From the NCBI RefSeq assembly GCF_000220525.1, contig NZ_AFPK01000014.1, forward strand, positions 1 through 64,000: a DNA stretch of 64,000 nt, in the 5' to 3' direction. Source of the stretch: Ochrovirga pacifica. GTDB taxonomy: Bacteria > Bacteroidota > Bacteroidia > Flavobacteriales > Flavobacteriaceae. Under the pieces are notes generated by a model. The model was not told the origin of the DNA, searched no databases, and was given only the letters and a program-made list of their open reading frames with translations. The stretch's first letter is position 1. Each line of letters begins with the position of its first letter. The position numbers and the translations under genes were made by a program. This document shows, in pieces, positions 35,607 through 45,138 of the stretch.

Positions 35607-36002
35607 TTACGCTCCTATCAAATGCTTAAGTTCAGCAATTTGGTTTTCCCATAACATTTTGGCCTCATCCATTTCATCTTCTTCTGCAAAATCTGTAATA
35701 ATTAATGAAACATCTTTGGTTAAGGCATCTACCTGAATTTTAAATTCAAAATATGCTTCTTCACCTTCGTCGTCTGCCCACTGAAATTTTGCTCTATCAT
35801 CTACCTTAGAACTAATCAGCTTTGCTTCTTCTTCGCTTCCATCCCAAATAAAGGTAAACAACTCTCCTCTAGAGTTTACATTGTCTGCAAACCACTCTCC
35901 CAATCCCGAAGGGGTTGCAAAATATTGATATAACATTGCCGGAGAGGCATGTATAGGGAATTCTAATTGATATTTTTCTTTTGTCATGGTATTCGTCTTC
36001 AT
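35607..36002 (-). CDS. START-like (SRPBCC/AHSA1-type) domain protein
   Basis: A 131-aa single-domain protein with a helix-grip fold pattern: YQLEFPIHASPAMLYQYFAT, GEWFADNVNSRGELFTFIWD, then the C-terminal long helix (ENQIAELKHLIG). Such proteins bind hydrophobic ligands or assist folding; function is unknown here. The first ATG (36002) is preceded by TAAA, favourable in this lineage; an alternative start at 35987 (MTKEKYQ) would match relatives equally well. Confidence 0.82.
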   Translation of the reverse strand: MKTNTMTKEKYQLEFPIHASPAMLYQYFATPSGLGEWFADNVNSRGELFTFIWDGSEEEAKLISSKVDDRAKFQWADDEGEEAYFEFKIQVDALTKDVSLIITDFAEEDEMDEAKMLWENQIAELKHLIGA

Positions 36003-36061
36003 TTTAGGTGCTCGGAAAAGTAAGTATTTTTTTTTACTTAGAAAAACAAGTCTTTTAAAAG

Positions 36062-36748
36062 TTACTTCTTTTTTTCGATGTGAATTTCTTTTTGTGGATA
36101 AATATAATTGGCACTCTTTAACACCGAAGGTTCTCTAACCAATCTCCCTTTTTGAAACGCTTCTTGCAAAATTGCCTCTATCATAAAATCTTCCAATTCC
36201 GATTCTGGATGGTATTCTAAATCTAACTTAATTTTAAACAAACTTGCCGAAACTCGATACCAAAACGCCCTAAAATTACCTCGTTTGTCTTGTATGTGTT
36301 CATTTACCGTTGCCCCTGTTAATCTATGGATCAATTTAATTAAGATTCTCCCCTCTGTTCGGGTTAGTTTTTTAATATCTTCCGTAAACTGCTCTTCAAA
36401 AAAATCTTGTTTTTCTTTGATAAACTTCTTTCGTTTTCTTTTGGATGTTATGAGCTGAATAGAATCGTTTAACTGATTGATTTTATGCTTTGCCAATACC
36501 GCATAAGGGTAAGCTTTGTATGTTTTTTTGGCAAACCACAAATAATACCTCCTGTCGTAGTAAGTCTTAAAAGTAGGCTGCGGAAACAACACTACCGTGT
36601 CTAGAATAATTTGTTCATCAGGATGGCTAATTACATAATACCCTTCATATTTTTTTCTGAGTTTTTCAAAATCTATTTCTTGAGCAAAACTCCATTTTAT
36701 CCCCAACAAAAAAAGGGTAAAAACCAAGCACAAGGTCATTTTTTTCAT
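36062..36748 (-). CDS. DUF4294 exported protein
   Basis: A Bacteroidota-specific exported protein of unknown function. From ATG 36748 (229 aa) it has a signal peptide (MTLCLVFTLFLLGIKWSFAQ segment), then a basic helical domain with KTYKAYPYAVLAKHKINQLN, TRTEGRILIKLIHRLTG and FRAFWYRVSASLFKIKLDLEY, as in DUF4294. A longer start at 36865 is rejected because it overlaps the divergent peptidase gene and places hydrophobic sequence before the signal peptide. A TATTTTTG element ends 5 nt before the chosen ATG. Confidence 0.82.
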   Translation of the reverse strand: MKKMTLCLVFTLFLLGIKWSFAQEIDFEKLRKKYEGYYVISHPDEQIILDTVVLFPQPTFKTYYDRRYYLWFAKKTYKAYPYAVLAKHKINQLNDSIQLITSKRKRKKFIKEKQDFFEEQFTEDIKKLTRTEGRILIKLIHRLTGATVNEHIQDKRGNFRAFWYRVSASLFKIKLDLEYHPESELEDFMIEAILQEAFQKGRLVREPSVLKSANYIYPQKEIHIEKKK

Positions 36749-36829
36749 CACCTCAAAAATACATAAAACCACTGCTAAAAAACAACTTATCATATACATT
36801 ACATCTAAAATCAAAATTGTATTTTTGAG

Positions 36830-36837
36830 TTCTTTTA
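36830..36837 (+). promoter_or_regulatory. TATTTTTG -10 element of the M42 peptidase gene
   Basis: TAnnTTTG ending 9 nt before the ATG; predicted leader only about 6 nt. Confidence 0.45.
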
Positions 36838-36846
36838 AAAAGATAT

Positions 36847-37959
36847 ATGATGAGTGAACATACAATTTTAAACGACAAATCTATGGCGTTTTTGGAGCAG
36901 TATTTAAACAATGCTTCTCCTACAGGATACGAAAGTAAAGGACAACAAATTTGGATGGATTATCTAAAACCTTATGTAGACGAGTTTATTACCGATGCTT
37001 ATGGAACTGCAGTAGGAGTTATTAATCCACAAGCAAAATACAAAGTTGTAATAGAAGGTCATTCTGATGAAATTGCTTGGTACGTAAACTACATTACAGA
37101 CAACGGACTAATTCATGTAATTAGAAATGGAGGAAGTGACCACATTATTGCTCCATCTAAACGTGTAAACATACACACCAAAAAAGGAATTGTAAAAGGA
37201 GTTTTTGGCTGGCCAGCAATTCACACTCGCTTAAAAGGAAAAGAGGAAGACACCCCTAAAATAGAAAACATTACTATTGATGTAGGATGCGAAACCAAAG
37301 AACAAGTCTTGGCTTTAGGAGTGCATGTAGGATGCGTAATTACGTACCCTGATAAGTTTGAAATACTAAACGGAAACAAGTTTGTTTGTAGAGCTTTAGA
37401 CAACCGCATGGGTGGTTTTATGATTGCAGAAGTAGCTCGTTTAATTAAAGAAAACAACATAGACCTACCTTTTGGTTTGTACATTACCAACTCTGTACAA
37501 GAAGAAATTGGTTTGCGTGGTGCTGAAATGATTACTCAAAGAATCCAGCCTAATGTAGCCATCATTACAGATGTTTGTCATGACACTTCTACACCAATGA
37601 TAAAAAAGGCCGAAGAAGGTGACACCAAAATAGGATTAGGTCCTGTAATTTCTTACGCTCCTGCAATTCAACACAATGTTAGAGAACTGATTATTGATAC
37701 TGCAGAAAAAAATGAAATTCCTTTTCAAAGACATGCCTCTTCTAGAGCTACAGGAACTGACACAGATGCATTTGCATATAGCAACGGAGGAGTTCCTTCT
37801 GCTTTAATATCACTTCCTTTAAGATACATGCACACAACCGTAGAAATGGTACACAGAAATGATGTAGAAAATGTAATCAAATTAATTTTTGAAAGCGTTA
37901 AACAAATACAAGAAGGCGATGACTTTAGTTATTTTAAAGAAAATAGCTATAGTATCTAA
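36847..37959 (+). CDS. M42 family metallopeptidase
   Basis: A 370-aa cytoplasmic dinuclear aminopeptidase (PepA/FrvX/TET type). Metal and catalytic residues appear in EGHSDEIAW (His, Asp), RALDNRMGG (bridging Asp), VQEEIGLRG (catalytic and metal Glu), ITDVCHD and LRYMHTTVEM (last His). It probably trims peptides as a large oligomer; endoglucanase annotations of this family are historical errors. ATGs at 36847 and 36850 are both possible. Single gene with its own terminator. Confidence 0.93.
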   Translation: MMSEHTILNDKSMAFLEQYLNNASPTGYESKGQQIWMDYLKPYVDEFITDAYGTAVGVINPQAKYKVVIEGHSDEIAWYVNYITDNGLIHVIRNGGSDHIIAPSKRVNIHTKKGIVKGVFGWPAIHTRLKGKEEDTPKIENITIDVGCETKEQVLALGVHVGCVITYPDKFEILNGNKFVCRALDNRMGGFMIAEVARLIKENNIDLPFGLYITNSVQEEIGLRGAEMITQRIQPNVAIITDVCHDTSTPMIKKAEEGDTKIGLGPVISYAPAIQHNVRELIIDTAEKNEIPFQRHASSRATGTDTDAFAYSNGGVPSALISLPLRYMHTTVEMVHRNDVENVIKLIFESVKQIQEGDDFSYFKENSYSI

Positions 37960-37983
37960 CTCCTAATACATTTTTAATCTCTT

Positions 37984-38014
37984 AAAATCCGTTTATTTTT
38001 AAACGGATTTTTTT
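37984..38014 (+). terminator. Terminator of the M42 peptidase gene
   Basis: Stem AAATCCGTTTA/TAAACGGATTT with a short T loop and T-run. Confidence 0.88.
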
Positions 38015-38111
38015 ATTGTGATAAATTTCAATGTAAAACTGTTAAAATTTTTACGAAATCGTTGTAGTAAACTAAAAAAGTATGATATTTACCAAATAAA
38101 AACTAAGCTTT

Positions 38112-39122
38112 ATGTCATTTGAAAACAAAACCCTGGGAGAATTTATCAACGAAAACCAACACACTTTTAAGTATTCAACAGGAGAATTATCTAACCTTAT
38201 CAACTCTTTAAGACTTGCCGCAAAAGTCGTTAATCATGAAGTAAACCAAGCAGGACTGGTAGATATTATTGGAGCTGCTGGAGACACCAATATTCAAGGA
38301 GAAGATCAACAAAAACTTGATGTTTATGCAAATGACATTTTTATAAAAACATTAACCAATCGTAACATTGTTTGCGGAATTGCAAGCGAAGAAGAGGATG
38401 ACTTTGTTTGTATAAACAGTAAAGACAAAAACCATCAAAACAAATATGTAATTTTAATAGACCCTTTAGATGGGTCTTCTAATATTGATGTAAACGTATC
38501 AGTAGGTACTATTTTCTCTATTTACAGAAGGGTAACCCCTGTTGGATCTCCTGTTACCAAAGAAGATTTTTTACAAGAAGGTAACAAACAAGTTGCTGCT
38601 GGATATATTATCTACGGAACCTCTACCATGTTGGTGTACACAACAGGACACGGAGTAAACGGCTTTACTCTTAACCCAGCCATTGGTACTTTTTACCTAT
38701 CGCATCCTAAAATGCAATATCCTAAAGACGGAAATATTTATTCTGTTAACGAGGGTAATTACTTAGAATTTCCTGAAGGAATTAAAAAATACATCAAATA
38801 TTGTCAAGAAGTAACAGAAGACAGGCCTTATACCAGCAGATATATTGGTTCTTTAGTCTCGGACTTTCACAGAAACATGATCAAGGGAGGTGTATATTTA
38901 TACCCTAAAAGCACAAAAAACCCTAACGGAAAACTACGTCTGCTTTACGAATGCAACCCTATTGCTTTTTTAGCAGAACAAGCTGGGGGAAAAGCTACAG
39001 ATGGTTTTAAAAGAATTATGGACATAAAACCTACAGAACTTCATCAAAGAGTTCCTATTATTTGTGGAAGTGTAAATATGGTTGAAAAAGTAGAGGAATT
39101 TATGAGCAAATTCCCATCGTAA
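38112..39122 (+). CDS. fbp: Class I fructose-1,6-bisphosphatase
   Basis: Gluconeogenic hydrolysis of fructose-1,6-bisphosphate. The 336-aa protein has the class I signature: [20 protein letters not shown], the acidic pair SEEEDDF, metal site [12 protein letters not shown] with GTIFSIYR, the substrate loop [14 protein letters not shown] and [15 protein letters not shown]. Length is standard for bacterial class I enzymes. It is transcribed alone, with a terminator 20-60 bp downstream. Confidence 0.96.
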   Translation: MSFENKTLGEFINENQHTFKYSTGELSNLINSLRLAAKVVNHEVNQAGLVDIIGAAGDTNIQGEDQQKLDVYANDIFIKTLTNRNIVCGIASEEEDDFVCINSKDKNHQNKYVILIDPLDGSSNIDVNVSVGTIFSIYRRVTPVGSPVTKEDFLQEGNKQVAAGYIIYGTSTMLVYTTGHGVNGFTLNPAIGTFYLSHPKMQYPKDGNIYSVNEGNYLEFPEGIKKYIKYCQEVTEDRPYTSRYIGSLVSDFHRNMIKGGVYLYPKSTKNPNGKLRLLYECNPIAFLAEQAGGKATDGFKRIMDIKPTELHQRVPIICGSVNMVEKVEEFMSKFPS

Positions 39123-39145
39123 AATCCTATTTATTAATCGTTTTA

Positions 39146-39184
39146 AAAACTCTAAATATATAATGTTTGTTTAGAGTTTTTTTT
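39146..39184 (+). terminator. Terminator of fbp
   Basis: 11-bp stem AAAACTCTAAA/TTTAGAGTTTT with a 13-nt loop and T-run. Confidence 0.85.
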
Positions 39185-39258
39185 ATTTAAGAACATCTTA
39201 AAATACAAGAAAAATCCATAAAAAAACCCTTAAACACTATGTGATTAAGGGCTTGTTG

Positions 39259-39340
39259 TACCTAGGGCGGGAATCGAACCCGCACTTCCGAAGAAACTGG
39301 ATTTTGAATCCAGCGCGTCTACCAATTCCGCCACCTAGGC
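39259..39340 (-). tRNA. tRNA-Leu (anticodon CAA)
   Basis: On the minus strand a complete class II tRNA cloverleaf: acceptor GCCTAGG/CCTAGGT, D-arm with GGCGGAATTGGTAGACGC, anticodon stem CTGGA/TCCAG around loop TTCAAAA (anticodon CAA at plus positions 39304-39306, reads UUG), a variable arm containing TTCTTCGGAAG, and T-arm GGTTCGATTCC. The 3' CCA is not encoded. A TACATTTG element lies 18 nt upstream (39358-39365). Confidence 0.97.
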
Positions 39341-39357
39341 TTCTGAAATCGGTGGTG

Positions 39358-39365
39358 CAAATGTA
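39358..39365 (-). promoter_or_regulatory. TACATTTG -10 element of tRNA-Leu
   Basis: TAnnTTTG on the minus strand 17 nt before the mature tRNA 5' end; no upstream TTTG at the usual spacing. Confidence 0.5.
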
Positions 39366-39409
39366 AAAAAATATTTAACTTATCACACCATATCAAGAAA
39401 AAAAAATTC

Positions 39410-39417
39410 TATTTTTG
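39410..39417 (+). promoter_or_regulatory. TATTTTTG -10 element of prs
   Basis: TAnnTTTG 37 nt upstream of the prs ATG; only the -10 half is convincing. Confidence 0.45.
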
Positions 39418-39454
39418 CCTCGAAAATAATTCAACAACAACAACAATCATACAA

Positions 39455-40396
39455 ATGTCTGTAAATCAATTAACTCCTAAAGTTTTTGCATGTTCACAAA
39501 GTATAGAATTGGCAAAAGCTATTGCTAAAGAATACGGAACTGAACTAGGTGATTTGACTGTTGCAAGATTTAGCGACGGTGAATTTCAACCCGTAATTAA
39601 TGAAACCGTTAGAGGTAGAAGGGTTTTTATCATAGGTTCTACTTTTCCGAACTCTGACAACTTAATGGAGCTGTTACTAATTTTAGACGCTTGTAAAAGA
39701 GCCTCTGCCAAACATGTTACTGCTGTAATTCCCTATTTTGGTTGGGCAAGGCAAGACAGAAAAGATCAGCCACGTGTAGCAATTGGGGCCAAAATGGTCG
39801 CAAACCTACTAACTGCTGCGGGAGCTACTCGTGTTATGACTATGGACTTACATGCAGGTCAAATTCAAGGATTTTTTGAAAAACCTGTAGACCATCTATA
39901 CGGTTCTACCATCTTTTTACCTTACTTAGAATCTCTTAAGCTAGACAATTTAACCATTGCATCTCCTGATATGGGAGGATCAAAAAGAGCTTATGCTTAT
40001 GCAAAATACTTGCAGAGTGATGTGGTAATTTGTTATAAACACAGAGAAAAAGCCAATGTTGTTTCTCATATGGAATTGATTGGAGATGTAAAAGGCAAAA
40101 ACGTTGTACTGGTAGATGACATGGCAGACACAGCAGGAACACTAACCAAAGCTGCAGATTTGATGATGGAACGTGGTGCTTTAAGTGTAAGAGCGATTGT
40201 AACACACTCTATCTTATCAGGAAACGCTCATCAAAAAATAGAAGACTCTAAATTAACAGAGTTTATTACTTCAGACACAATTCCATTAAAAAAGGAAAAT
40301 TCTAAAATAAAAGTGCTATCTTGCGCTCCCTTATTTGCAGAGGTTATGGATAAGGTCCAAAACTTTAAGTCAATTACGGATAAATTTATCATTTAA
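39455..40396 (+). CDS. prs: Ribose-phosphate pyrophosphokinase
   Basis: Makes PRPP from ribose-5-phosphate and ATP for nucleotide, His and NAD synthesis. The 313-aa class I enzyme has [18 protein letters not shown], the ATP flexible loop [14 protein letters not shown], the metal-site region [13 protein letters not shown] and the PRPP loop [14 protein letters not shown]. It forms an operon with rplY, 8 bp downstream, a common arrangement, and pth lies just beyond. Confidence 0.97.
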   Translation: MSVNQLTPKVFACSQSIELAKAIAKEYGTELGDLTVARFSDGEFQPVINETVRGRRVFIIGSTFPNSDNLMELLLILDACKRASAKHVTAVIPYFGWARQDRKDQPRVAIGAKMVANLLTAAGATRVMTMDLHAGQIQGFFEKPVDHLYGSTIFLPYLESLKLDNLTIASPDMGGSKRAYAYAKYLQSDVVICYKHREKANVVSHMELIGDVKGKNVVLVDDMADTAGTLTKAADLMMERGALSVRAIVTHSILSGNAHQKIEDSKLTEFITSDTIPLKKENSKIKVLSCAPLFAEVMDKVQNFKSITDKFII

Positions 40397-40404
40397 TATA
40401 TATT

Positions 40405-40974
40405 ATGAAATCAATCACAATCAAAGGATCTCAAAGAGAAAGCGTGGGTAAGTCAGCGACTAAAGCCTTACGTAATGCTGGAAAGGTTCCTTGCGTTATT
40501 TACGGAGGGGATGAAACCATACACTTTTCAGCTGAAGAAAAAGCATTCAAGAATTTAGTGTACACTCCAAACGTATATACTGCTAAGATTGAATTGAATG
40601 GAAACACTTACGATGCAATTTTACAAGACATCCAGTTTCACCCAATTAACGACGAAATTTTACACGTAGATTTTTACCAGTTAAATGCTGATAAAGAAAT
40701 TTCTATGAATGTACCTGTAAAAGTAGTAGGTAAATCTAAAGGTGTAGCTATGGGAGGTGCTTTACGTCAAAACTTACGTAAGTTAAAAGTAAAAGCTATT
40801 CCTGCAAATTTACCAGATTTTGTAGAGGCTGATATTACAGATTTACAAATTGGTAACAAATTATACGTTTCTAAATTAAGAAACGATGAATACCAAATTA
40901 TGCACAACGATAATACTGTTGTTGCTCAGGTTAAAATGTCTCGTAATGCTGCTAAAGCTGCTGCAGAGTCATAA
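40405..40974 (+). CDS. rplY: 50S ribosomal protein L25 (Ctc/TL5 type)
   Basis: Binds 5S rRNA. The 189-aa protein is the long Ctc form: an N-terminal L25 domain ([26 protein letters not shown], shortened here; ILHVDFYQL) plus a C-terminal beta domain ([33 protein letters not shown]) and a short alanine-rich tail. Co-transcribed with prs and closed by a strong terminator. Confidence 0.95.
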   Translation: MKSITIKGSQRESVGKSATKALRNAGKVPCVIYGGDETIHFSAEEKAFKNLVYTPNVYTAKIELNGNTYDAILQDIQFHPINDEILHVDFYQLNADKEISMNVPVKVVGKSKGVAMGGALRQNLRKLKVKAIPANLPDFVEADITDLQIGNKLYVSKLRNDEYQIMHNDNTVVAQVKMSRNAAKAAAES

Positions 40975-40993
40975 GAAAAAACACATTGTTTTT

Positions 40994-41024
40994 AAAAAGC
41001 GTTACATTAGTAACGCTTTTTTTA
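40994..41024 (+). terminator. Terminator of prs-rplY
   Basis: Stem AAAAAGCGTTAC/GTAACGCTTTTT with a 4-nt loop and T-run. Confidence 0.88.
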
Positions 41025-41061
41025 TACACATCATTTTATCTTTGTGTCCAAAACACAAAAG

Positions 41062-41697
41062 ATGCTATTTAAAAACTGGTTTCGCCCAAAACAACATACT
41101 AACGAAACAGATTCCATGAAAAAATATTTAATTGTTGGACTAGGAAACATCGGTGCAGATTATACTAATACTCGTCATAATATCGGTTTTAAAGTTTTAG
41201 ATGAACTGGCAACACAACAAAACACTTCTTTTAGCACAGAAAAACTAGGTGATGTTGCTGTCTTTAAATTTAAAGGAAGAACTTTTATATTATTAAAACC
41301 CTCTACTTACATGAACTTAAGTGGAAAAGCTGTAAAATACTGGATGGATCAAGAAAAAGTTCCCCAAGAAAATATTTTAGTTATTTCTGATGATTTAAAC
41401 ATCGACTTTGGTACTTTTAGGCTTAAAGCAAAAGGAAGTGCAGGTGGTCATAACGGACTAAAAGACATTAACGAAAAACTAGGAAATCAAAATTATGCTC
41501 GTTTTCGTTTTGGAATTAGTGCTGTGTTTAGCAAAGGAAAACAAGTAAATTATGTGCTTGGAGAATGGAATAAGGAAGAAGAACGTTACTTACCCGAACT
41601 TTTAGACAAAGGAGCTAAACTAGTACTTAGCTTTGGTACTGCAGGTATTGGTAATACTATGAATACATATAACGGTAAGCAAATAGAAGAATTTTAA
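41062..41697 (+). CDS. pth: Peptidyl-tRNA hydrolase
   Basis: Releases tRNA from stalled peptidyl-tRNA. Core motifs: YLIVGLGNIGADYTNTRHNIG (shortened; catalytic His), LLKPSTYMNLSG, VISDDLNIDFG (Asp) and GGHNGLKDI. The 211-aa form from ATG 41062 has about 18 residues before the core, a lysine-rich extension seen in relatives; a GTG at 41044 would add six more and is less likely. Own terminator shared with queD. Confidence 0.95.
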   Translation: MLFKNWFRPKQHTNETDSMKKYLIVGLGNIGADYTNTRHNIGFKVLDELATQQNTSFSTEKLGDVAVFKFKGRTFILLKPSTYMNLSGKAVKYWMDQEKVPQENILVISDDLNIDFGTFRLKAKGSAGGHNGLKDINEKLGNQNYARFRFGISAVFSKGKQVNYVLGEWNKEEERYLPELLDKGAKLVLSFGTAGIGNTMNTYNGKQIEEF

Positions 41698-41740
41698 AAA
41701 AGCTTTTGCTCATTTTACTAACTAATGAGTAAAAGCTTTA
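41698..41740. terminator. Bidirectional terminator of pth and the queD operon
   Basis: 16-bp near-perfect stem AAAGCTTTTGCTCATT/AATGAGTAAAAGCTTT with flanking A- and T-rich sequence on both sides. Confidence 0.85.
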
Positions 41741-41752
41741 TACTTCTAAAAA

Positions 41753-42205
41753 CTAAACCTGATCGCTAGCAAACCATTCTGCGTAGGAACTTTCTGTTTC
41801 ATACAGTTTTAAAGAATGTAACTTAACATTTTCTGGTAACTGATTTTTTATTCTCTCTGCAAAATCAATAATCATCATTTCGCTTGTTGGTTGGTAATCT
41901 ACCAAAATAATATGATGCCCAGCTTCTATCAACTCCTTGGCTAAAGTTAGGTGCGGAGTATTTTTATTAAATACCATTGCATGATCAAACACATCTTCTA
42001 TTTCCGATTTTACAATTCTTTTTAAATCTGTAAAATCAATCACCATTCCGTGTTTTACATTATTGGTATCTGCAATGGGTTCTCCTATTACCGTAACAAA
42101 CAACTTATAACTATGTCCATGTAAATTTTTACATTTTCCATCATAACCATGCAAAGCGTGTCCTGCTTCAAAGTCGAATTTTTTGGTAATTCTTATTGTA
42201 TTCAT
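41753..42205 (-). CDS. queD: 6-carboxytetrahydropterin synthase-like (QueD/PTPS)
   Basis: Converts dihydroneopterin triphosphate to 6-carboxy-tetrahydropterin in queuosine synthesis. The 150-aa T-fold protein has zinc histidines in FEAGHALHG (His16) and LHGHSYK (His29, His31), the catalytic CKNLHGH cysteine (Cys25), a central VFDHAMVFNK and the late ETESSYAEW glutamate typical of QueD. Last gene of the five-gene AddB-hydrolase-MATE-ECH-queD unit, 3 bp after the hydratase gene. Confidence 0.92.
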   Translation of the reverse strand: MNTIRITKKFDFEAGHALHGYDGKCKNLHGHSYKLFVTVIGEPIADTNNVKHGMVIDFTDLKRIVKSEIEDVFDHAMVFNKNTPHLTLAKELIEAGHHIILVDYQPTSEMMIIDFAERIKNQLPENVKLHSLKLYETESSYAEWFASDQV

Positions 42206-42208
42206 TTT

Positions 42209-42967
42209 TTACTTCTTTTTAAATTTTAACAGTGCTTTTTTAGTTGCCTCAGACAGTACCAATTCCCCACTAACACTTGCTCTTTCTTTTAACAAAACTT
42301 CCCAGTTTTCCGTTTGCTTCCACAAGATTTTTTTCATTTCCGACAAAGCTATTTCGCTATAACTAGCCAACTCGTTCAGATAATTCTTTGTTCGTATGTT
42401 TAATGTTGCAAAATCATCACACACTTCTTGATACAAACCGTTTTCATAAGCCCATCCCGAAGATTTCCAGCAGGTAGGGTTTAAAGATAGTTCTGCAAAT
42501 TTACGATTTCCAATGGCTTTTGAGACCGCTGGTTCTATAACAAATGGGCCAATCCCTATACTTATTTCTGATAATTTTATACTTGCCGATTTTGCTGCTA
42601 ATACATAATCACTGGCAGCAGCAATTCCTACACCTCCTCCTACAACCTTGCCCTGAATACTTGTTACCACAATTTTACCACAAGTTCTTATGGCATTGAT
42701 AACATTGGCAAAACCCATAAAAAATTGAGTTCCTTTATTTACTTCTTCAATCTGCAACAATTCATCAAAAGAAGCACCCGCACAAAAAGCTTTTTCCCCG
42801 TCACTTTTTAAATGAATTATAGAAATCTGTTTGTTTTCTTTCTGTTGCAAAATAAGTGTGGTAAGTTTTTGCAATTGATTACTGGTTAACGAATTGCTTG
42901 CCGGATTATAAAACTCAATTTCTGCAATTTTACCAAGCTTTTTTAGTGTTACATATGCTGTTTTCAT
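42209..42967 (-). CDS. Enoyl-CoA hydratase/isomerase family protein
   Basis: A 252-aa crotonase-fold protein. The oxyanion-hole segments are GEKAFCAGASFDELL and VQGKVVGGGVGIAAASD-like (written IQGKVVGGGVG here), and the catalytic glutamate region is LSEISIGIGP. C-terminal helices (AYENGLYQEVCDD, EMKKILWK) are typical. Substrate unknown; no beta-oxidation genes nearby. 10 bp after MATE. Confidence 0.86.
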   Translation of the reverse strand: MKTAYVTLKKLGKIAEIEFYNPASNSLTSNQLQKLTTLILQQKENKQISIIHLKSDGEKAFCAGASFDELLQIEEVNKGTQFFMGFANVINAIRTCGKIVVTSIQGKVVGGGVGIAAASDYVLAAKSASIKLSEISIGIGPFVIEPAVSKAIGNRKFAELSLNPTCWKSSGWAYENGLYQEVCDDFATLNIRTKNYLNELASYSEIALSEMKKILWKQTENWEVLLKERASVSGELVLSEATKKALLKFKKK

Positions 42968-42977
42968 AAATTGCTAC

Positions 42978-44306
42978 TTAGGTGTTATGTTTGATTAGCT
43001 TTACAAATTTTAAATGCAAAAGTAAGGCTCTTATCAACATCCAAACAACAAAAGCAATCCAAATTGCAAATATTTGAAACTGAAAATAATCAAAAAATAA
43101 CAAAGCAGGTACAAACCCACAAAAAGTAGCAATTAGCTGTGTATTTCTTAGCGTTACGGCTTCAGCCATTCCTTTGTAAACATCATCGTACACAAAGGCA
43201 ATAGCATTGAGTGGTTGCATTACCAAAACCATCCAAAAAAAAGTTTGAAAAGTACCTATAACTTCTTGGTCTTTGGTAAAAAAGACACCTACTTTTTCGT
43301 AAAACAAAAAGAAAAAACCACTAAGCACTACAGAAATTACCACTGCATATTTACTAACCGTTTTCACCAACTGATGCAAACCTATATAGTTGTTTTCTCC
43401 TTTAAGCTTTCCTGATACAATTGCAGTTACACTGGCATATCCATCAATAAAAAACGCAAAAAACAACCATATTTGAAATGCAATAGTAAAAGCAGCGATG
43501 TACTGCGAACCGTATTTTGTTGCATAGGCATTGGATAAAATTAGACTTGTATTTAGAGCCACTGTTCTAACCAACATATTAAGACTAATAGCAAGGGTTC
43601 TTTTTAACTCTGGGTGAATTTTCCATATAATTTTTAGACGAAATGGCGTTTTTGCAAACATTAAAATTAAGGCCAAAACAAACATCATTATTTGAGAAAT
43701 AACACTTGCCCAAGCAGCTCCTTTAACATGCATAGCAGGAATCCAACCCTCTACTCCATAAACCAAAGCAAAGTCTAGCCCTATGTTTAATAAAGCCCCA
43801 CAACCACTAATCACCATTGGCCAAAAAGTATTTTGCAAACCTCTAAAAATAGAAAATACTGAAACTATAAATAATAAAAGAGGAAAGCCTAAAGCACGGA
43901 TTCTATAATATGAAACTGTATATTCTAGCACCATGTTTTCTGCATTGTATAATTTAAAAATCTGAATGGTTAACAAATACGTTACAGCATATACGATACA
44001 ACCTAAAATGGCATTGATAGCAATCATCTGTGCAGGTAAACCTATGATTTTATCCAGTTGTTTTTTACCCAAGTATTCTGCCACCAAAGCAACAATAGCT
44101 ACTTTGCTTTGGGTAAAAATCCATCCTAGTGTAGCAATAAAAGAGCCTGCTATACCTACAGCAGCAAGAGCTTCTTTTGCGTTTATTGATACATTACCAA
44201 TAACAGCAGTATCGGTTAACGATAAAATAGGCTCTACAACTCCAGAAACAATAGCAGGAACAGCAATACTGTTAATGTATTTAAAAGAAAATTTAGGATT
44301 GCTCAT
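42978..44306 (-). CDS. MATE family efflux transporter
   Basis: A 442-aa polytopic inner-membrane protein with about twelve hydrophobic segments in two pseudo-repeats. Features include the opening INSIAVPAIVSGVVEPILSL, DTAVIGNV, FRGLQNTFWPMVISG and in the second half MLVRTVALNTSLILSN. Most resemble the DinF-like branch that exports cationic compounds with Na+ or H+. It overlaps the hydrolase gene by 14 bp. Substrate unknown. Confidence 0.9.
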   Translation of the reverse strand: MSNPKFSFKYINSIAVPAIVSGVVEPILSLTDTAVIGNVSINAKEALAAVGIAGSFIATLGWIFTQSKVAIVALVAEYLGKKQLDKIIGLPAQMIAINAILGCIVYAVTYLLTIQIFKLYNAENMVLEYTVSYYRIRALGFPLLLFIVSVFSIFRGLQNTFWPMVISGCGALLNIGLDFALVYGVEGWIPAMHVKGAAWASVISQIMMFVLALILMFAKTPFRLKIIWKIHPELKRTLAISLNMLVRTVALNTSLILSNAYATKYGSQYIAAFTIAFQIWLFFAFFIDGYASVTAIVSGKLKGENNYIGLHQLVKTVSKYAVVISVVLSGFFFLFYEKVGVFFTKDQEVIGTFQTFFWMVLVMQPLNAIAFVYDDVYKGMAEAVTLRNTQLIATFCGFVPALLFFDYFQFQIFAIWIAFVVWMLIRALLLHLKFVKLIKHNT

Positions 44307-45138
44307 GAATAAAAGCTATGGTTTTTTGCACCACTTTTTGCAAATCTTCTGGCATTTCTTTAGCAACATATGGTTGTGTATTTCCTAAAGCATGATTCAT
44401 ATTTTCTATCCAAATTAAGGTACTATTTGGATTCCATTGATGTACATTTTCAGACTCTATAGGTTTTACAACCACATCTTCTGTACCATGTACTAACAAA
44501 TGATTTGCTTCTAGTTTCTTCACTGCATTTTGAATATTCAATCGCTCCTTATTGGCAAGAAAATCTTTGTAGAACGAAATATAATGTGGCATTTTTTGTT
44601 GAGTCCTTGCGTTTTTAATATATCCAACACCTCTTAATTTCCACCACAACAACTGAAAACCTTTGGGAAATCTAGATTCTAAATCTGACAAACCTGCCCA
44701 TGACACGATGTTTTTAACTCGATGATCTTCGCTTGCTTTTAGGGTAACAATTCCTCCTCCTCTAGAATGTCCTATCAAGGTAATATTGTCTAAATCTACT
44801 TCATTTTTAAAATCTTTATGTGTATACACATAGTCTATAACCGATTCTAAATCGTCTAATTCTTTAGTAAATGTATTTTCTCCAAAGGCTTTTAAATCTG
44901 GAAAATCTATAGGCTGTTCTGCAGTTCCTCCGTTATGAGAGAAACTAAATTTTACAAAAAAGAAATTTTGTTTGGCAAATTCAGTAGCCATTAAATTCCA
45001 CGCTCCCCAATCTTTAAAACCTTTGTAACCATGAGCAAAAATTACCACAGCTTTCTTGGTTTGGTTTTTTGTAAAGTTTACATCCGTTAAAATGGGTCTA
45101 CCATGTTTTCCTGACAGCTGAATATTTTTATAAATCAT
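44293..45138 (-). CDS. Alpha/beta hydrolase
   Basis: A 281-aa alpha/beta-hydrolase. The oxyanion-hole loop VIFAHGYKGFKDWGAW, the nucleophile elbow TLIGHSRGGGI (Ser), the acid in LLVHGTEDVVV and the histidine in NMNHALG are all present. Resembles dienelactone-hydrolase-like or acyl-peptidase-like esterases. No signal peptide. Its start abuts the stop of the AddB-like gene and it overlaps MATE, so it is translationally coupled. Confidence 0.88.
   Translation of the reverse strand: MIYKNIQLSGKHGRPILTDVNFTKNQTKKAVVIFAHGYKGFKDWGAWNLMATEFAKQNFFFVKFSFSHNGGTAEQPIDFPDLKAFGENTFTKELDDLESVIDYVYTHKDFKNEVDLDNITLIGHSRGGGIVTLKASEDHRVKNIVSWAGLSDLESRFPKGFQLLWWKLRGVGYIKNARTQQKMPHYISFYKDFLANKERLNIQNAVKKLEANHLLVHGTEDVVVKPIESENVHQWNPNSTLIWIENMNHALGNTQPYVAKEMPEDLQKVVQKTIAFIHEQS

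Noticed and set aside
36749-36865. Longer N-terminus for the DUF4294 protein
   Set aside because: It overlaps the divergent M42 peptidase start and puts the signal peptide at residue 40.
39936-40205. Minus-strand 89-codon frame inside prs
   Set aside because: Antisense shadow of a highly conserved gene, leucine- and histidine-rich as expected from reverse-complemented codons.
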